Part shown: positions 8,916-16,929 of the stretch, one piece after another
Position numbering within the stretch: the first letter of the stretch is position 1
Layout of the letters: every line of letters starts with the position of its first letter
Source: Pedobacter schmidteae
GTDB lineage: Bacteria; Bacteroidota; Bacteroidia; Sphingobacteriales; Sphingobacteriaceae
Assembly: GCF_900564155.1 (NCBI RefSeq)
Contig: NZ_LS999839.1
Coordinates: forward strand, 679,097 to 743,096
DNA: 64,000 nt
Direction: 5' to 3'
Program-made: the position numbers and the translations under genes
The notes under the pieces: generated by a model
What the model was told of the DNA's origin: nothing
The model's database searches: none
What the model saw: only the letters and a program-made list of their open reading frames with translations

Positions 8916-10187
8916 ATGAATATCTTATTATTAGGTTCCGGTGGCAGAGAAAGTGCTTTTGCCTGGAAGATCAGCCAGTCTTCGCAATGCTCACAGCTAT
9001 TTATTGCACCCGGTAATGGTGGCACAGGTGCTTACGGCAAAAACGTAAACATAAACCCCAACAACTTTGAGGCAGTAAAAACACTGGTAATTAAAGAAAA
9101 CATCAACCTGGTGGTTGTAGGACCGGAAGAACCCCTGGTAAATGGCATTCACGATTTCTTTCTTAGCGACGAAGAGCTGGCTAAAATCCCGGTAATAGGT
9201 CCAAAAAAAGAAGGAGCCATACTTGAGGGCAGTAAAGACTTCTCTAAACAATTCATGGCACGCCATGGCATCCCTACTCCAGGTTCCGAATCATTTACCA
9301 ATGAAACGCTGGCCAAGGGACTGGCCTATCTGGAAAACCACAGCCTACCTATTGTTTTGAAGGCCGACGGACTAGCTGCCGGTAAGGGTGTGGTGATTTG
9401 CCAGACTGTAGCCGAGGCTAAAGAAGAGTTACAACTAATGCTGGGCGGTAAATTTGGTAATGCCGGATCATTAGTAGTTGTAGAAGAATATCTTACAGGC
9501 ATAGAGCTTTCGGTTTTTGTACTTACTGATGGTGAAAACTATGTGATCCTGCCGGAGGCTAAAGACTATAAAAAAATCGGTCAGGCCGATACCGGATTAA
9601 ATACCGGTGGCATGGGCTCTGTTTCCCCGGTTCCTTTTGCCGACAAAAAGTTCCTTGATGCGGTAGAAGAAAGCATCATCAAACCTACCATCAATGGCCT
9701 GAAGAAAGACGGAATCAACTATACCGGTTTTATTTTCTTCGGCTTATTTAAAGTTGGCGACAAGCCCATGATCATTGAATACAATTGCCGCATGGGCGAT
9801 CCGGAAACGGAGAGTGTAATGCTAAGAATTGAAAATGATCTCGTAGAACTTTTCATGGCCACAGCAAAGAAAAAACTAAAAGATTATAAACTAAATATCA
9901 GCCCTAAAAACGCTGCAACGGTAATGATTGTAGCCGGAGGTTATCCAGGCGATTATGAAAAAGGAAAAGCGATCAGCGGTATTGAAAACGTTCGTCAATC
10001 GCAGGTATTTCATGCCGGGACCATCATTGAAGGCGGGGTAACCAAAACCAATGGCGGGCGTGTATTAGCTATATCCAGCTTACAGGACAGTCAGTTTGAA
10101 GCCTTGCAATCTGCAACAGCAGATGCTGCACGTATTTATTTTGATGGCAAATATTTCAGAGAGGACATTGGCTTCGATTTGGTGTAA
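8916..10187 (+). CDS. purD: Phosphoribosylamine-glycine ligase (GAR synthetase)
   Basis: PurD joins glycine to 5-phosphoribosylamine with ATP hydrolysis, the second step of purine synthesis. The 423-residue protein has the family length and order: N-domain start MNILLLGSGGRESAFAWK, the VVGPEEPLVNGI motif, the ATP-grasp region (VLKADGLAAGKGVVI, then DYKKIGQADTGLNTGGMG), and the metal/ATP-binding EYNCRMGDPETE near residue 290. It is monocistronic, with its own candidate promoter upstream and a strong terminator downstream (10245-10278). An unusual repeat array lies in its 459-bp upstream region. Confidence 0.98.
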   Translation: MNILLLGSGGRESAFAWKISQSSQCSQLFIAPGNGGTGAYGKNVNINPNNFEAVKTLVIKENINLVVVGPEEPLVNGIHDFFLSDEELAKIPVIGPKKEGAILEGSKDFSKQFMARHGIPTPGSESFTNETLAKGLAYLENHSLPIVLKADGLAAGKGVVICQTVAEAKEELQLMLGGKFGNAGSLVVVEEYLTGIELSVFVLTDGENYVILPEAKDYKKIGQADTGLNTGGMGSVSPVPFADKKFLDAVEESIIKPTINGLKKDGINYTGFIFFGLFKVGDKPMIIEYNCRMGDPETESVMLRIENDLVELFMATAKKKLKDYKLNISPKNAATVMIVAGGYPGDYEKGKAISGIENVRQSQVFHAGTIIEGGVTKTNGGRVLAISSLQDSQFEALQSATADAARIYFDGKYFREDIGFDLV

Positions 10188-10244
10188 AATATACCTGCAA
10201 AAAATAAAAGCACCCTTGTAAACCATAACCTTACAAAAGGAAAC

Positions 10245-10278
10245 AAAAAAGGATCTGTATTGATACAGATCCTTTTTT
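10245..10278. terminator. Bidirectional terminator between purD and the convergent gene
   Basis: Arms GGATCTGTAT (10251-10260) and ATACAGATCC (10263-10272) are flanked by A6 on the left and T6 on the right, so the hairpin can end transcripts from both strands. Confidence 0.9.
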
Positions 10279-10297
10279 ATGATAAAGCTTTTTTTGA

Positions 10298-10744
10298 TTA
10301 AGGTTGGGGCGGTAATTTTAATCCCGATATGCCGGTCACCACTTCTTCCTCTTCCTTATCTTTTTTTCCTTTTTTATTCTTTTTCTTTTTGGCAGTGCCA
10401 TTCACACGGTCTTCCAAAACCTTTTCAAACTCTGGCAACTGGTCTCCTTTCAAAATCGTCCTGATGTTGTCGTTGGTATCATTCTGAAGTTTATAAAACT
10501 TAGTTACATCATCTTCCTTAGAAGTTCCGGCCTGCTGTCTTTTGATCAGCTCCAGCTGCTGCTTGGACATATCAAACACGTAATTATAAATCACACTTTT
10601 TTGCGTTGACGTTAGCTTGAGTCTTTTTTCCAGCTCATCCACACTCTTCACCGTCATCTCCTGGGCTGTAGGCAGTTTTTGTTGTGCTTTTGTTAAAAAA
10701 ACAGATCCCAAAAGCAACAGGCTAAGTAAAATATACTTCTTCAT
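10298..10744 (-). CDS. Small exported Lys-rich protein, unknown
   Basis: A 148-residue protein with a signal peptide (MKKYILLSLLLLGSVFLTKAQ) chosen as the N-terminus; in-frame upstream ATGs at 10750 and 10810 would put extra residues before it. The mature part is helical (VDELEKRLKLTSTQKSVIYNY) and somewhat resembles the LTxxQ helices of Spy/CpxP-like periplasmic proteins, but this is a weak likeness. The C-terminus has a striking basic/acidic run (about KKKKNKKGKKDKEEEE) before a hydrophobic end. Downstream of the TlpA-like gene and separated from it by a terminator hairpin, so probably a separate unit. Function unknown. Confidence 0.7.
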   Translation of the reverse strand: MKKYILLSLLLLGSVFLTKAQQKLPTAQEMTVKSVDELEKRLKLTSTQKSVIYNYVFDMSKQQLELIKRQQAGTSKEDDVTKFYKLQNDTNDNIRTILKGDQLPEFEKVLEDRVNGTAKKKKNKKGKKDKEEEEVVTGISGLKLPPQP

Positions 10745-10790
10745 AATCATATCCTCTTGATGGTGCAAGGTAAATATTATCTGTTTCAAA

Positions 10791-10834
10791 AACAAAAAGG
10801 GCAGGTACATCTATAGATGTACCTGCCCTTTTGT
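10791..10834. terminator. Strong hairpin terminator after the TlpA-like gene
   Basis: GGGCAGGTACATC and GATGTACCTGCCC pair perfectly around a TATA loop; A-rich and T-rich flanks (AACAAAAA left, TTTTGTT right) give U-runs in both directions. It lies 40-80 bp after the stop of the minus-strand TlpA-like gene. Confidence 0.85.
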
Positions 10835-10873
10835 TATTATGATTAAGAAAATCACCTTCTCAGAGGAGAACGG

Positions 10874-12016
10874 TTATTTTCCAGCTTTACCTAAAACCTC
10901 AGCTAATTTCTTTTGCAACTCTTCACCTCTCACATTCTTAGCGATGATTTTACCAGAAGGATCAATTAAGAAGTTTGCAGGAATACCACGTACGCCATAC
11001 ATTTTTGAGGCAGCGTTGTCCCATCCTTTCAAGTCAGACAATTGTGTCCAGGTTAAGCCGTCTTTTTCAATAGCTGCCAACCAGGCATCTTTTTTACCAG
11101 GGTTATCTAAGGAAACGCCCAATACGGTAAAGTTTTTGTCTTTAAATGCATTGTATGCTTTAACTACATTAGGGTTTTCGCCACGGCAAGGACCGCACCA
11201 TGAAGCCCAGAAATCAAGCAATACATATTTTCCGCGGAAATCAGACAATTTAACCGGTTTATCATTTACATCATTTTGTGTAAAATCCATAGCCATTTGA
11301 CCTACACCTGTTTTTTTAGCAGATTCAATTTCCTGAGCGATGCTTTTACCTAAATCAGTTGCCTTTACAGCGGCCGAGAATTTGTTAAATGCAGCTTCAG
11401 TTCCTTTAAGGTCAGCATCAACATCCATAGTTGCTTTATAAGCCACTAAACCTACATAAGAATTCAGGTTAGCTGCATAAAATTGTTTGTTAAGCGCATC
11501 TAATTCAGCTCTGATGGCCTCGTCACGGCTATATACAGTTTTCATGTAAGCCTCATCTTTACGTTGCTCGGGAGTTTTACTATAGTACTCGTTCATCAAA
11601 GCCGCATTTTTATCGCTGGCCGATTTGGTTAAAGCTTTGTATTTAGCATCATCCTCGTTTACTTTAGAGCCTTTTACAGCAGCATGTTTAACAGAGTCAG
11701 TAGCAGACACAAGCTGTAGGTTAGCCGGCTCCAGATAAAATACAAAAGCATCAGGGGCAACACCACGTTTAGCAGGTGCATTGTCATGTTTGATTCTGAT
11801 AGACGCCTGGGTAATTCCAGCCACTGTTCCTGTGAATGCAAATTTACCTCCTACAACATTTACTGAGTCGGTAATTTGTTTAGCTCTTGGGCCATAATAT
11901 AAATAAGCTTTTGCCGGTGAGCCTAAGTTACCTACTTTGGCATTGATGTTAAATTTACCTTGCGCCATTACAGCAGCAGGCAATAAACACGTGGCGATCA
12001 GTGCGATCCGTTTCAT
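10874..12016 (-). CDS. Exported thioredoxin-like thiol-disulfide protein (TlpA/ResA type) with DUF4369-like N-domain
   Basis: A 380-residue periplasmic protein. It has a signal peptide (MKRIALIATCLLPAAVMAQ), an N-terminal beta-rich domain typical of the DUF4369 group (about residues 22-130), a helical middle region, and a C-terminal redoxin domain with the active-site CGPC at residues 274-277 (context LLDFWASWCGPC) and the cis-Pro motif RGIPANFLID. TlpA/ResA relatives keep cysteines reduced, for example on apocytochromes. The start at 12016 replaces an in-frame ATG at 12061 that would put 15 charged residues before the signal peptide and would overlap the candidate promoter at 12059-12092. 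It appears monocistronic. The client is unknown. Confidence 0.92.
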   Translation of the reverse strand: MKRIALIATCLLPAAVMAQGKFNINAKVGNLGSPAKAYLYYGPRAKQITDSVNVVGGKFAFTGTVAGITQASIRIKHDNAPAKRGVAPDAFVFYLEPANLQLVSATDSVKHAAVKGSKVNEDDAKYKALTKSASDKNAALMNEYYSKTPEQRKDEAYMKTVYSRDEAIRAELDALNKQFYAANLNSYVGLVAYKATMDVDADLKGTEAAFNKFSAAVKATDLGKSIAQEIESAKKTGVGQMAMDFTQNDVNDKPVKLSDFRGKYVLLDFWASWCGPCRGENPNVVKAYNAFKDKNFTVLGVSLDNPGKKDAWLAAIEKDGLTWTQLSDLKGWDNAASKMYGVRGIPANFLIDPSGKIIAKNVRGEELQKKLAEVLGKAGK

Positions 12017-12058
12017 AGTTTTTCTTTTTGTTGAATAAATAAGTTTGGTTATTTGGTC

Positions 12059-12092
12059 CAAATGTAAGTAATAGACTAAAATTATAACGCAA
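12059..12092 (-). promoter_or_regulatory. Candidate promoter of the TlpA-like gene
   Basis: On the minus strand TTG (12092-12090) and TACATTTG (12066-12059) are separated by 23 bp, within the Bacteroidota spacing range, and lie 43 bp before the ATG at 12016. Confidence 0.5.
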
Positions 12093-12106
12093 GGTTTAAT
12101 GTAATA

Positions 12107-13288
12107 TTATAGTAGCTTTTGGAAGGTTCGCCACCATAAATCGGGCATCTCGCCATTTACGGCTGTGGTATAATCATCATAACGGCAAGGCACCAAATGA
12201 TAGCGTTCATTTTTAGAGATTCCGGTTGGATAAGGCACCTGCATCCACCAACGATCTGATTTTTTGCTTTTTACAAAAAGCATCTCTGCCGATCCGTCGT
12301 TTAAACTGGCCCTGTATATTAGATATTGTGATTTTGGTGTTAGCGGAAAATCCTTTTTACGATTATAAAATCCATCTACAAAATACCATACCATCTGGGC
12401 CAGTAGCATAGCCGTTTGTCCGTTCTGATCAAATGCAGGATTAAATTCATAAAAACCAATCGACGTCAGCTTATCGCTCATTCCCGCATACCGGGTAATG
12501 GCACAGGCCTGTTCGCCATAAAAACCATTAGGGCTTGCGTTGGCGTTGGCACCTGCGTCCGACGAGCGAATGGCACCGATATCAAAACTGATCATGCTGG
12601 CATTACGGATAATAGGCTCCGTAGTAGTAACATCGTCGGCAAACTCACCCAATCGGTGTGCATCAAAATATAGCTTGCTCATTACCTTCAGGCTGTCTTG
12701 GTTTACAAAATAAGTTTGATAACCAATGTTACTGAAGTTAAAAAGATAGTTGGGTTGATGCAGCAGGATCTTATTCAAATAGGTGTCGGATTTGGCTGCG
12801 AGTCCCTCCTGGTCTTCTTCATCCAGGTCAAACTTACTGTCTACCACCACCAGATCCACCTTTTGCTCCAGGCTCTCGTAAGCCAGGTATTGGGCATAGG
12901 TAAGGTCCTGTCCGCCACCGATAATTACAGGTATAATATCCAGCTTGATAAGTTCCGAAACCACTGTTTTTACAGCCACATAGGTATCAGAAATAGATGC
13001 TCCGGCTTTGATGTTACCCAGGTCAATGATTTTGGTATTGAAGGCCCCTTCATTTAAACTATAAAATTGTGCCCTAAAATAATCTGGGGCCAATGCGCAG
13101 CCTTCGTTATTTACCGCAGCCCTGTCGTCCTGTACACCAAAAATCGCAATATCGTATTGCTTTTCGTCCAGTTCGGGAAATTTATCCGTAAAAAAAACGG
13201 CCTTTAAACCCAGCTGACTGGTATAAAATCCCTGTTTTGGGGTAAATTTATCGGGGTTTACCGGAGAAAAAAAATCTGATAAAGACAT
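12107..13288 (-). CDS. Arginase/formiminoglutamase-fold protein with missing metal ligands
   Basis: A 393-residue protein of the ureohydrolase (arginase, agmatinase, formiminoglutamase) fold. The usual landmarks can be aligned, but several catalytic residues are changed: the GGxHS/D motif reads GGGQD (His to Gln), the DAHxD motif reads DSKFD (His to Lys, both Asp kept), and the SxDxDxxDP motif reads SFDIGAIRSSDA (second Asp lost). Loss of about three of six Mn ligands argues against ordinary arginase activity. There is also a C-terminal extension of about 70 residues (containing DRWWMQVPYPTG) not found in arginases. Databases often name such Bacteroidota proteins formimidoylglutamase; I would treat that name as unsupported. 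Cytosolic, monocistronic, divergent from the SDR gene. Confidence 0.82.
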   Translation of the reverse strand: MSLSDFFSPVNPDKFTPKQGFYTSQLGLKAVFFTDKFPELDEKQYDIAIFGVQDDRAAVNNEGCALAPDYFRAQFYSLNEGAFNTKIIDLGNIKAGASISDTYVAVKTVVSELIKLDIIPVIIGGGQDLTYAQYLAYESLEQKVDLVVVDSKFDLDEEDQEGLAAKSDTYLNKILLHQPNYLFNFSNIGYQTYFVNQDSLKVMSKLYFDAHRLGEFADDVTTTEPIIRNASMISFDIGAIRSSDAGANANASPNGFYGEQACAITRYAGMSDKLTSIGFYEFNPAFDQNGQTAMLLAQMVWYFVDGFYNRKKDFPLTPKSQYLIYRASLNDGSAEMLFVKSKKSDRWWMQVPYPTGISKNERYHLVPCRYDDYTTAVNGEMPDLWWRTFQKLL

Positions 13289-13318
13289 ATTATAATATAA
13301 TGTATGGCCTCAAATATC

Positions 13319-13326
13319 TATTTTTG
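13319..13326 (+). promoter_or_regulatory. Candidate -7 box for the SDR gene
   Basis: TATTTTTG matches TAnnTTTG in the divergent gap, 82 bp before the ATG at 13408. No good -33 TTG was seen. Confidence 0.25.
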
Positions 13327-13407
13327 AGCGCATATTTTAATGAACATCCTAAAAAAATGAACCGTCCACGTTTAATTTTTTTAAACATGGTAAGCTCCAT
13401 CTGACAA

Positions 13408-14397
13408 ATGGCAACAACAAAAACAACAGATGAAATGATATTGGTTACCGGTGCTACTGGTTTTTTAGGCGCCGAACTTATCCATCAGTTAACCAGCCAG
13501 GGCATAAAGCTTAGGGCATTGAAACGAACAACGTCGGTTATTCCCGACCTGATAGTTAACAATCCACTGATTGAATGGGTTGTTGCTGATATCAATTCAC
13601 TTGCAGACCTGGAAGATGCCTTTGCCGGTGTAGACAAGGTTTACCATTGTGCGGCCTTCATTTCTTTTGACCCTAAAGACAAGACAAAGCTTTTACGCGT
13701 AAATATTGAAGGCACCAGTAATGTGGTCAACCTGTGCCTGGAATTGGGAGCACGATTGGTACATGTGAGTTCGGTGGCCGCGTTAGGTAATGCAAAAAAA
13801 GAAGCGCTAATTACCGAAAAGGACTTCTGGGAGTATGATGCTAAAGCGCACTCCTATGCCATATCTAAATATGAAGGCGAAATGGAAGTGTGGCGCGGCA
13901 TTGCCGAGGGACTGGATGCCGTAATTGTAAACCCATCGGTAATTATTGGAGCAGGGGCAGGCTTTGAGGGGAGTGGCGCTATTTTTAAACTGGTAAAAGA
14001 TGGGCTTTCTTTTTACACCAGAGGTGCCACAGGAATAGTGGACGTAGCAGACGTAGCCAAAAGTATGATTGCATTGATGGACAGTGGCGAAACAGCAGAA
14101 CGCTATACCATATCGGCCGAAAACTATCACTATAAACATTTTTTTGAAGAAATAGCCCGCGGTTACGGCATTAAAGCACCAGCCAAAGAAGCGAAACCAT
14201 GGATGCTCGGCATTGCCTGGAGAGCCGCCAAAATAGCCTCGTTATTTACCGGAAAACCTGCCGCATTAACCAGTGACGCTGCCAGGAGCAGTTTGAATGA
14301 AAGTTTATACAGCAACGAAAAAATAAAAGCAACCATTGGAATAACGTTCAGACCCTTAACGCAGACGATTAACGAGATCTGCAACCGGCAGGTTTAA
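13408..14397 (+). CDS. NAD(P)-dependent extended SDR (epimerase/dehydratase/reductase type)
   Basis: A 329-residue extended short-chain dehydrogenase. The nucleotide-binding motif is ILVTGATGFLGAEL (residues 11-24), the active-site YxxxK is YAISKYEGE near residue 149, preceded by the SSVAALG serine motif. The order resembles the dihydroflavonol-4-reductase / 3-beta-HSD-like branch rather than sugar-nucleotide epimerases with longer C-termini. The substrate cannot be assigned. The first ATG (13408) gives nine residues before the Rossmann strand; an ATG at 13435 would begin directly at it and is possible. It is alone between divergent and co-directional genes with no operon partner. Confidence 0.88.
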   Translation: MATTKTTDEMILVTGATGFLGAELIHQLTSQGIKLRALKRTTSVIPDLIVNNPLIEWVVADINSLADLEDAFAGVDKVYHCAAFISFDPKDKTKLLRVNIEGTSNVVNLCLELGARLVHVSSVAALGNAKKEALITEKDFWEYDAKAHSYAISKYEGEMEVWRGIAEGLDAVIVNPSVIIGAGAGFEGSGAIFKLVKDGLSFYTRGATGIVDVADVAKSMIALMDSGETAERYTISAENYHYKHFFEEIARGYGIKAPAKEAKPWMLGIAWRAAKIASLFTGKPAALTSDAARSSLNESLYSNEKIKATIGITFRPLTQTINEICNRQV

Positions 14398-14467
14398 TTG
14401 TTATCTGAATCACATTTTTCTGCAATCTTTACGAAACTATCAGCATTTTATTCAATTTCTTTCGAAA

Positions 14468-14510
14468 TTGGCAAAAAATCATAATCGTTTTCTATCTTTG
14501 AAACGATTAT
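14468..14510 (+). promoter_or_regulatory. Promoter of the serB fusion gene embedded in a 10-bp palindrome
   Basis: TTG at 14468-14470 and TATCTTTG at 14493-14500 (22-bp spacing) match the Bacteroidota promoter. The perfect inverted repeat ATAATCGTTT (14481-14490) / AAACGATTAT (14501-14510) brackets the -7 box, a classic operator position for a repressor. The ATG is at 14553, leaving a leader of about 45 nt. Confidence 0.6.
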
Positions 14511-14552
14511 TAACCACCTTATCACCACCTAAATACCATTACTCCTGCAGGG

Positions 14553-15851
14553 ATGAAACAGAAGAACTTTTACATCATTGATTTTGACAGTACTTTCACT
14601 CAAGTTGAAGCGCTAGATGAACTGGCAAGAATTTCTCTAAAAAAGCATCCTGAAAAGGAAGCGATTTTTCAAAAAATTGAAGACTATACCAACCTTGCAA
14701 TGGAAGGAAAGCTGTCATTTGGCGAAAGTCTGGCTCAACGGGTAAAATTACTGGAAGCTACTGAGGATCACCTAAAGCAGCTGATTAAGGTATTGAAGAA
14801 AAAAGTATCTGCTTCTTTCTCCCGCAATGCAGCTTTCTTCAAGAAACACGCAGATGAGGTATTGATTGTTTCTGGTGGCTTCAAAGAGTTCATCACCCCC
14901 GTGGTAAGCCAGTATCATATCAAGAAAGAGAACATTTACGCCAATACCTTTGTTACCACTGGTGATGGTAAAATTATAGATTACGACCATTCTAACCCGC
15001 TAAGTGAGGAGGGCGGAAAAGTAAAACTGATGCAACAGATGAACCTTGAAGGGGATCTGTATGGCATTGGCGATGGTTATTCTGATTTTCAGCTTCGTGA
15101 AAGTGGCTTGATCAAGAAGTTTTATGCGTTTACAGAGAACATCTCCAGAGAGAGCATCGTAAAAAAGGCCGATCACATAACACCAAGCTTTGACGAATTC
15201 CTATATGTCAATAATTTGCCGAGGGCAATATCCTATCCAAAAAACAGGATTTTATGCCTGATTATTGGTGAGGTGGAACCAAAAAGCATTGAAATGCTAA
15301 AGAAAGATGGTTTTTCTGTCCGCCATAAAACCAGTTTTGAAGAAAAGTATGTGGCCGACGTACACATGTTGCTATTGGCAGAGGGAGAGAAAATTACTGA
15401 GGATCAGTTGGAACGTGCCGTTACACTCAAAACCATTGGCTACCTTGGAAATGCGAAAACCAAAATAGACCTGCAAAAATGTACCGAGCAGGGCATTGTA
15501 GTATTTGACGATACAAAAGCAAACCCCCGAAACAATATTTTCATTCCTAAAAGAATGATCGACTTTATGAATACGGGCACAACGCACCTGAGCACCAATT
15601 TCCCGAACCTGCAACTGCCAAGAATTGATAAATCTCACCGCCTGATCCACATTCATAAAAATGTTCCCGGAATTATGGCGAAGATCAATACTGCCTTTGC
15701 ATATCACGACATCAACATTGTAGGACAATTTCTGATGACCAATGCCAGCATTGGTTATGTAATTACCGACATCAATGCGCAATATGACAAACAGTTGTTT
15801 AAATTTTTAAAGAAAATTGAGCATACGATAAAATTCAGGGTACTTTATTAG
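14553..15851 (+). CDS. serB: Phosphoserine phosphatase fused to a SerA remnant and ACT domain
   Basis: A 432-residue two-part protein. Residues 1 to ~215 are a HAD phosphatase of the SerB type: nucleophile motif DFDST with Asp10, VSGGFKEFI (motif II serine), and GDGYSDFQL (motif III). From ~225 the sequence follows phosphoglycerate dehydrogenase: first the start of its substrate-binding domain (ILCLIIGEVEPKSIEMLKK ... ITEDQLERAVTLKTIGYLG ... GIVVFDD), then a jump straight to the end of SerA (THLSTNFPNLQLP) and a C-terminal ACT domain (HRLIHIHKNVPGIMAKINTA to the final KFRVLY). The NAD-binding Rossmann domain and catalytic His of SerA are absent. The first part should hydrolyse phosphoserine; the second looks like a serine-sensing regulatory module. 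ORF is uninterrupted. A palindrome covers its promoter. Confidence 0.88.
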   Translation: MKQKNFYIIDFDSTFTQVEALDELARISLKKHPEKEAIFQKIEDYTNLAMEGKLSFGESLAQRVKLLEATEDHLKQLIKVLKKKVSASFSRNAAFFKKHADEVLIVSGGFKEFITPVVSQYHIKKENIYANTFVTTGDGKIIDYDHSNPLSEEGGKVKLMQQMNLEGDLYGIGDGYSDFQLRESGLIKKFYAFTENISRESIVKKADHITPSFDEFLYVNNLPRAISYPKNRILCLIIGEVEPKSIEMLKKDGFSVRHKTSFEEKYVADVHMLLLAEGEKITEDQLERAVTLKTIGYLGNAKTKIDLQKCTEQGIVVFDDTKANPRNNIFIPKRMIDFMNTGTTHLSTNFPNLQLPRIDKSHRLIHIHKNVPGIMAKINTAFAYHDINIVGQFLMTNASIGYVITDINAQYDKQLFKFLKKIEHTIKFRVLY

Positions 15852-15878
15852 CAATAATTGCACCTTTAAAATGAGATG

Positions 15879-15916
15879 AAGTTCCGGACACTTAAAATTG
15901 TCCGGAACTTTTTATT
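15879..15916 (+). terminator. Terminator after the serB fusion gene
   Basis: AAGTTCCGGACA (15879-15890) and TGTCCGGAACTT (15899-15910) form a 12-bp perfect stem with an 8-nt loop and a following T-run on the plus strand. It abuts the stop of the convergent nucleoside hydrolase gene and may serve it too. Confidence 0.88.
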
Positions 15917-16922
15917 TACCTGTAACCTGGTAAACCAGCGCCTGCAAGCTCCGTTTTACTTCAGAATCTTTTATTTTCAGGTAACTGTGCTTACCATTTC
16001 CTGATGGGCTAAAAATACTTTTTCCTTTACTGTCAATTGCAATGGTTCCTTTAGCAGAAACATCAAAGTAATTCTGATCCGGCTCCAAAGCATATAGTAC
16101 GGAAGTCAGATCCCAAGTCTGCCTGTCATAAGGCATTTTATCATAAACTTTATAGGACACACATAAAGGATGTTTATACCCATCCTTAAAATCGTTAAGA
16201 ATACTTTGGTGCGGATAAAGCAACTTATTACCCAGTTCCCACCCGCTGGCAACAAGCTCCGTCGGCCATTTATCAAATACATCAGCTGAAGCTTTCAGAT
16301 CCTGTACAATGTTCCATTCCGGAAAATCAAATTCATTCCCGTATAGTCCGCCCATAACGGACAGTAGTTTTACCTTTTTCTTAACCAGATCCACACCGTT
16401 TAAACTGCTGTACTCGTCCGGCCCCGAGTTTAAAAGGTTCGCAATATTGGTTTCGGGTCCAACTACAATCATCACCACCGAGTTATCTTTTTGTTTAGCC
16501 AGCAATTTGCGTTGCAACTTAAACCCTTCAGGCAGTCCACTTTTAATACTGCGCTTAGGGAATATGATTTTCTTCCCTTCGATCAAAGTATCCAATGTCT
16601 TCTCCACATACTTACCGGGCTCCGGATTTACGCCATTGTAAGCATAGCCCAAAGGGATGTTCCCCCGCTTGTTCAAACGACAATAACCATCAACGTAATC
16701 AATTACCCGAGGATTAGATTTACTAATGGTAATCCCCAATAAATTAATTTTCGCGGATTTCTCATAATTGAACAGCATCTGAAGTGCCAGTACATCATCG
16801 ATGTCGTTCCCAACATCTGTATCAAAAATTACAGGAGTCGGTACATTCGCCCGCTGTGCAACGCATTGAGTGCATAAAGCAACTGCGAGCGCCATCAATG
16901 GTATCATTTTAAATTTCTTCAT
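15912..16922 (-). CDS. Exported inosine/uridine-preferring nucleoside hydrolase-like protein
   Basis: A nucleoside hydrolase (IUNH family) that would cleave nucleosides into base and ribose. The metal-binding N-terminal motif DTDVGNDIDD is at residues 34-43, and the VVGPETNIANLL block follows near residue 150. The preferred start at 16922 opens a signal peptide (MKKFKMIPLMALAVALCTQCVAQ); the upstream in-frame ATG at 16991 lies inside the previous gene. Family members are usually cytosolic, so the signal peptide indicates a periplasmic enzyme, or a lipoprotein if the TQC cysteine is used. It is the last gene of the eight-gene locus, 7 bp after the preceding stop. With a ribokinase at the head of the operon, this points to ribose scavenging from nucleosides. 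Base preference cannot be told. Confidence 0.9.
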   Translation of the reverse strand: MKKFKMIPLMALAVALCTQCVAQRANVPTPVIFDTDVGNDIDDVLALQMLFNYEKSAKINLLGITISKSNPRVIDYVDGYCRLNKRGNIPLGYAYNGVNPEPGKYVEKTLDTLIEGKKIIFPKRSIKSGLPEGFKLQRKLLAKQKDNSVVMIVVGPETNIANLLNSGPDEYSSLNGVDLVKKKVKLLSVMGGLYGNEFDFPEWNIVQDLKASADVFDKWPTELVASGWELGNKLLYPHQSILNDFKDGYKHPLCVSYKVYDKMPYDRQTWDLTSVLYALEPDQNYFDVSAKGTIAIDSKGKSIFSPSGNGKHSYLKIKDSEVKRSLQALVYQVTGK

Positions 16923-16929
16923 ATCTAAG

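Noticed and set aside
12107..13288. Functional arginase or formimidoylglutamase
   Set aside because: Key His and Asp ligands are replaced (GGGQD, DSKFD, SFDIGAI), so the catalytic name is not supported.
14553..15851. A frameshift or assembly error joining serB and serA
   Set aside because: The frame is continuous, the joint is clean, the missing piece is exactly the NAD domain, and the C-terminal ACT end is intact, which favours a real fusion.
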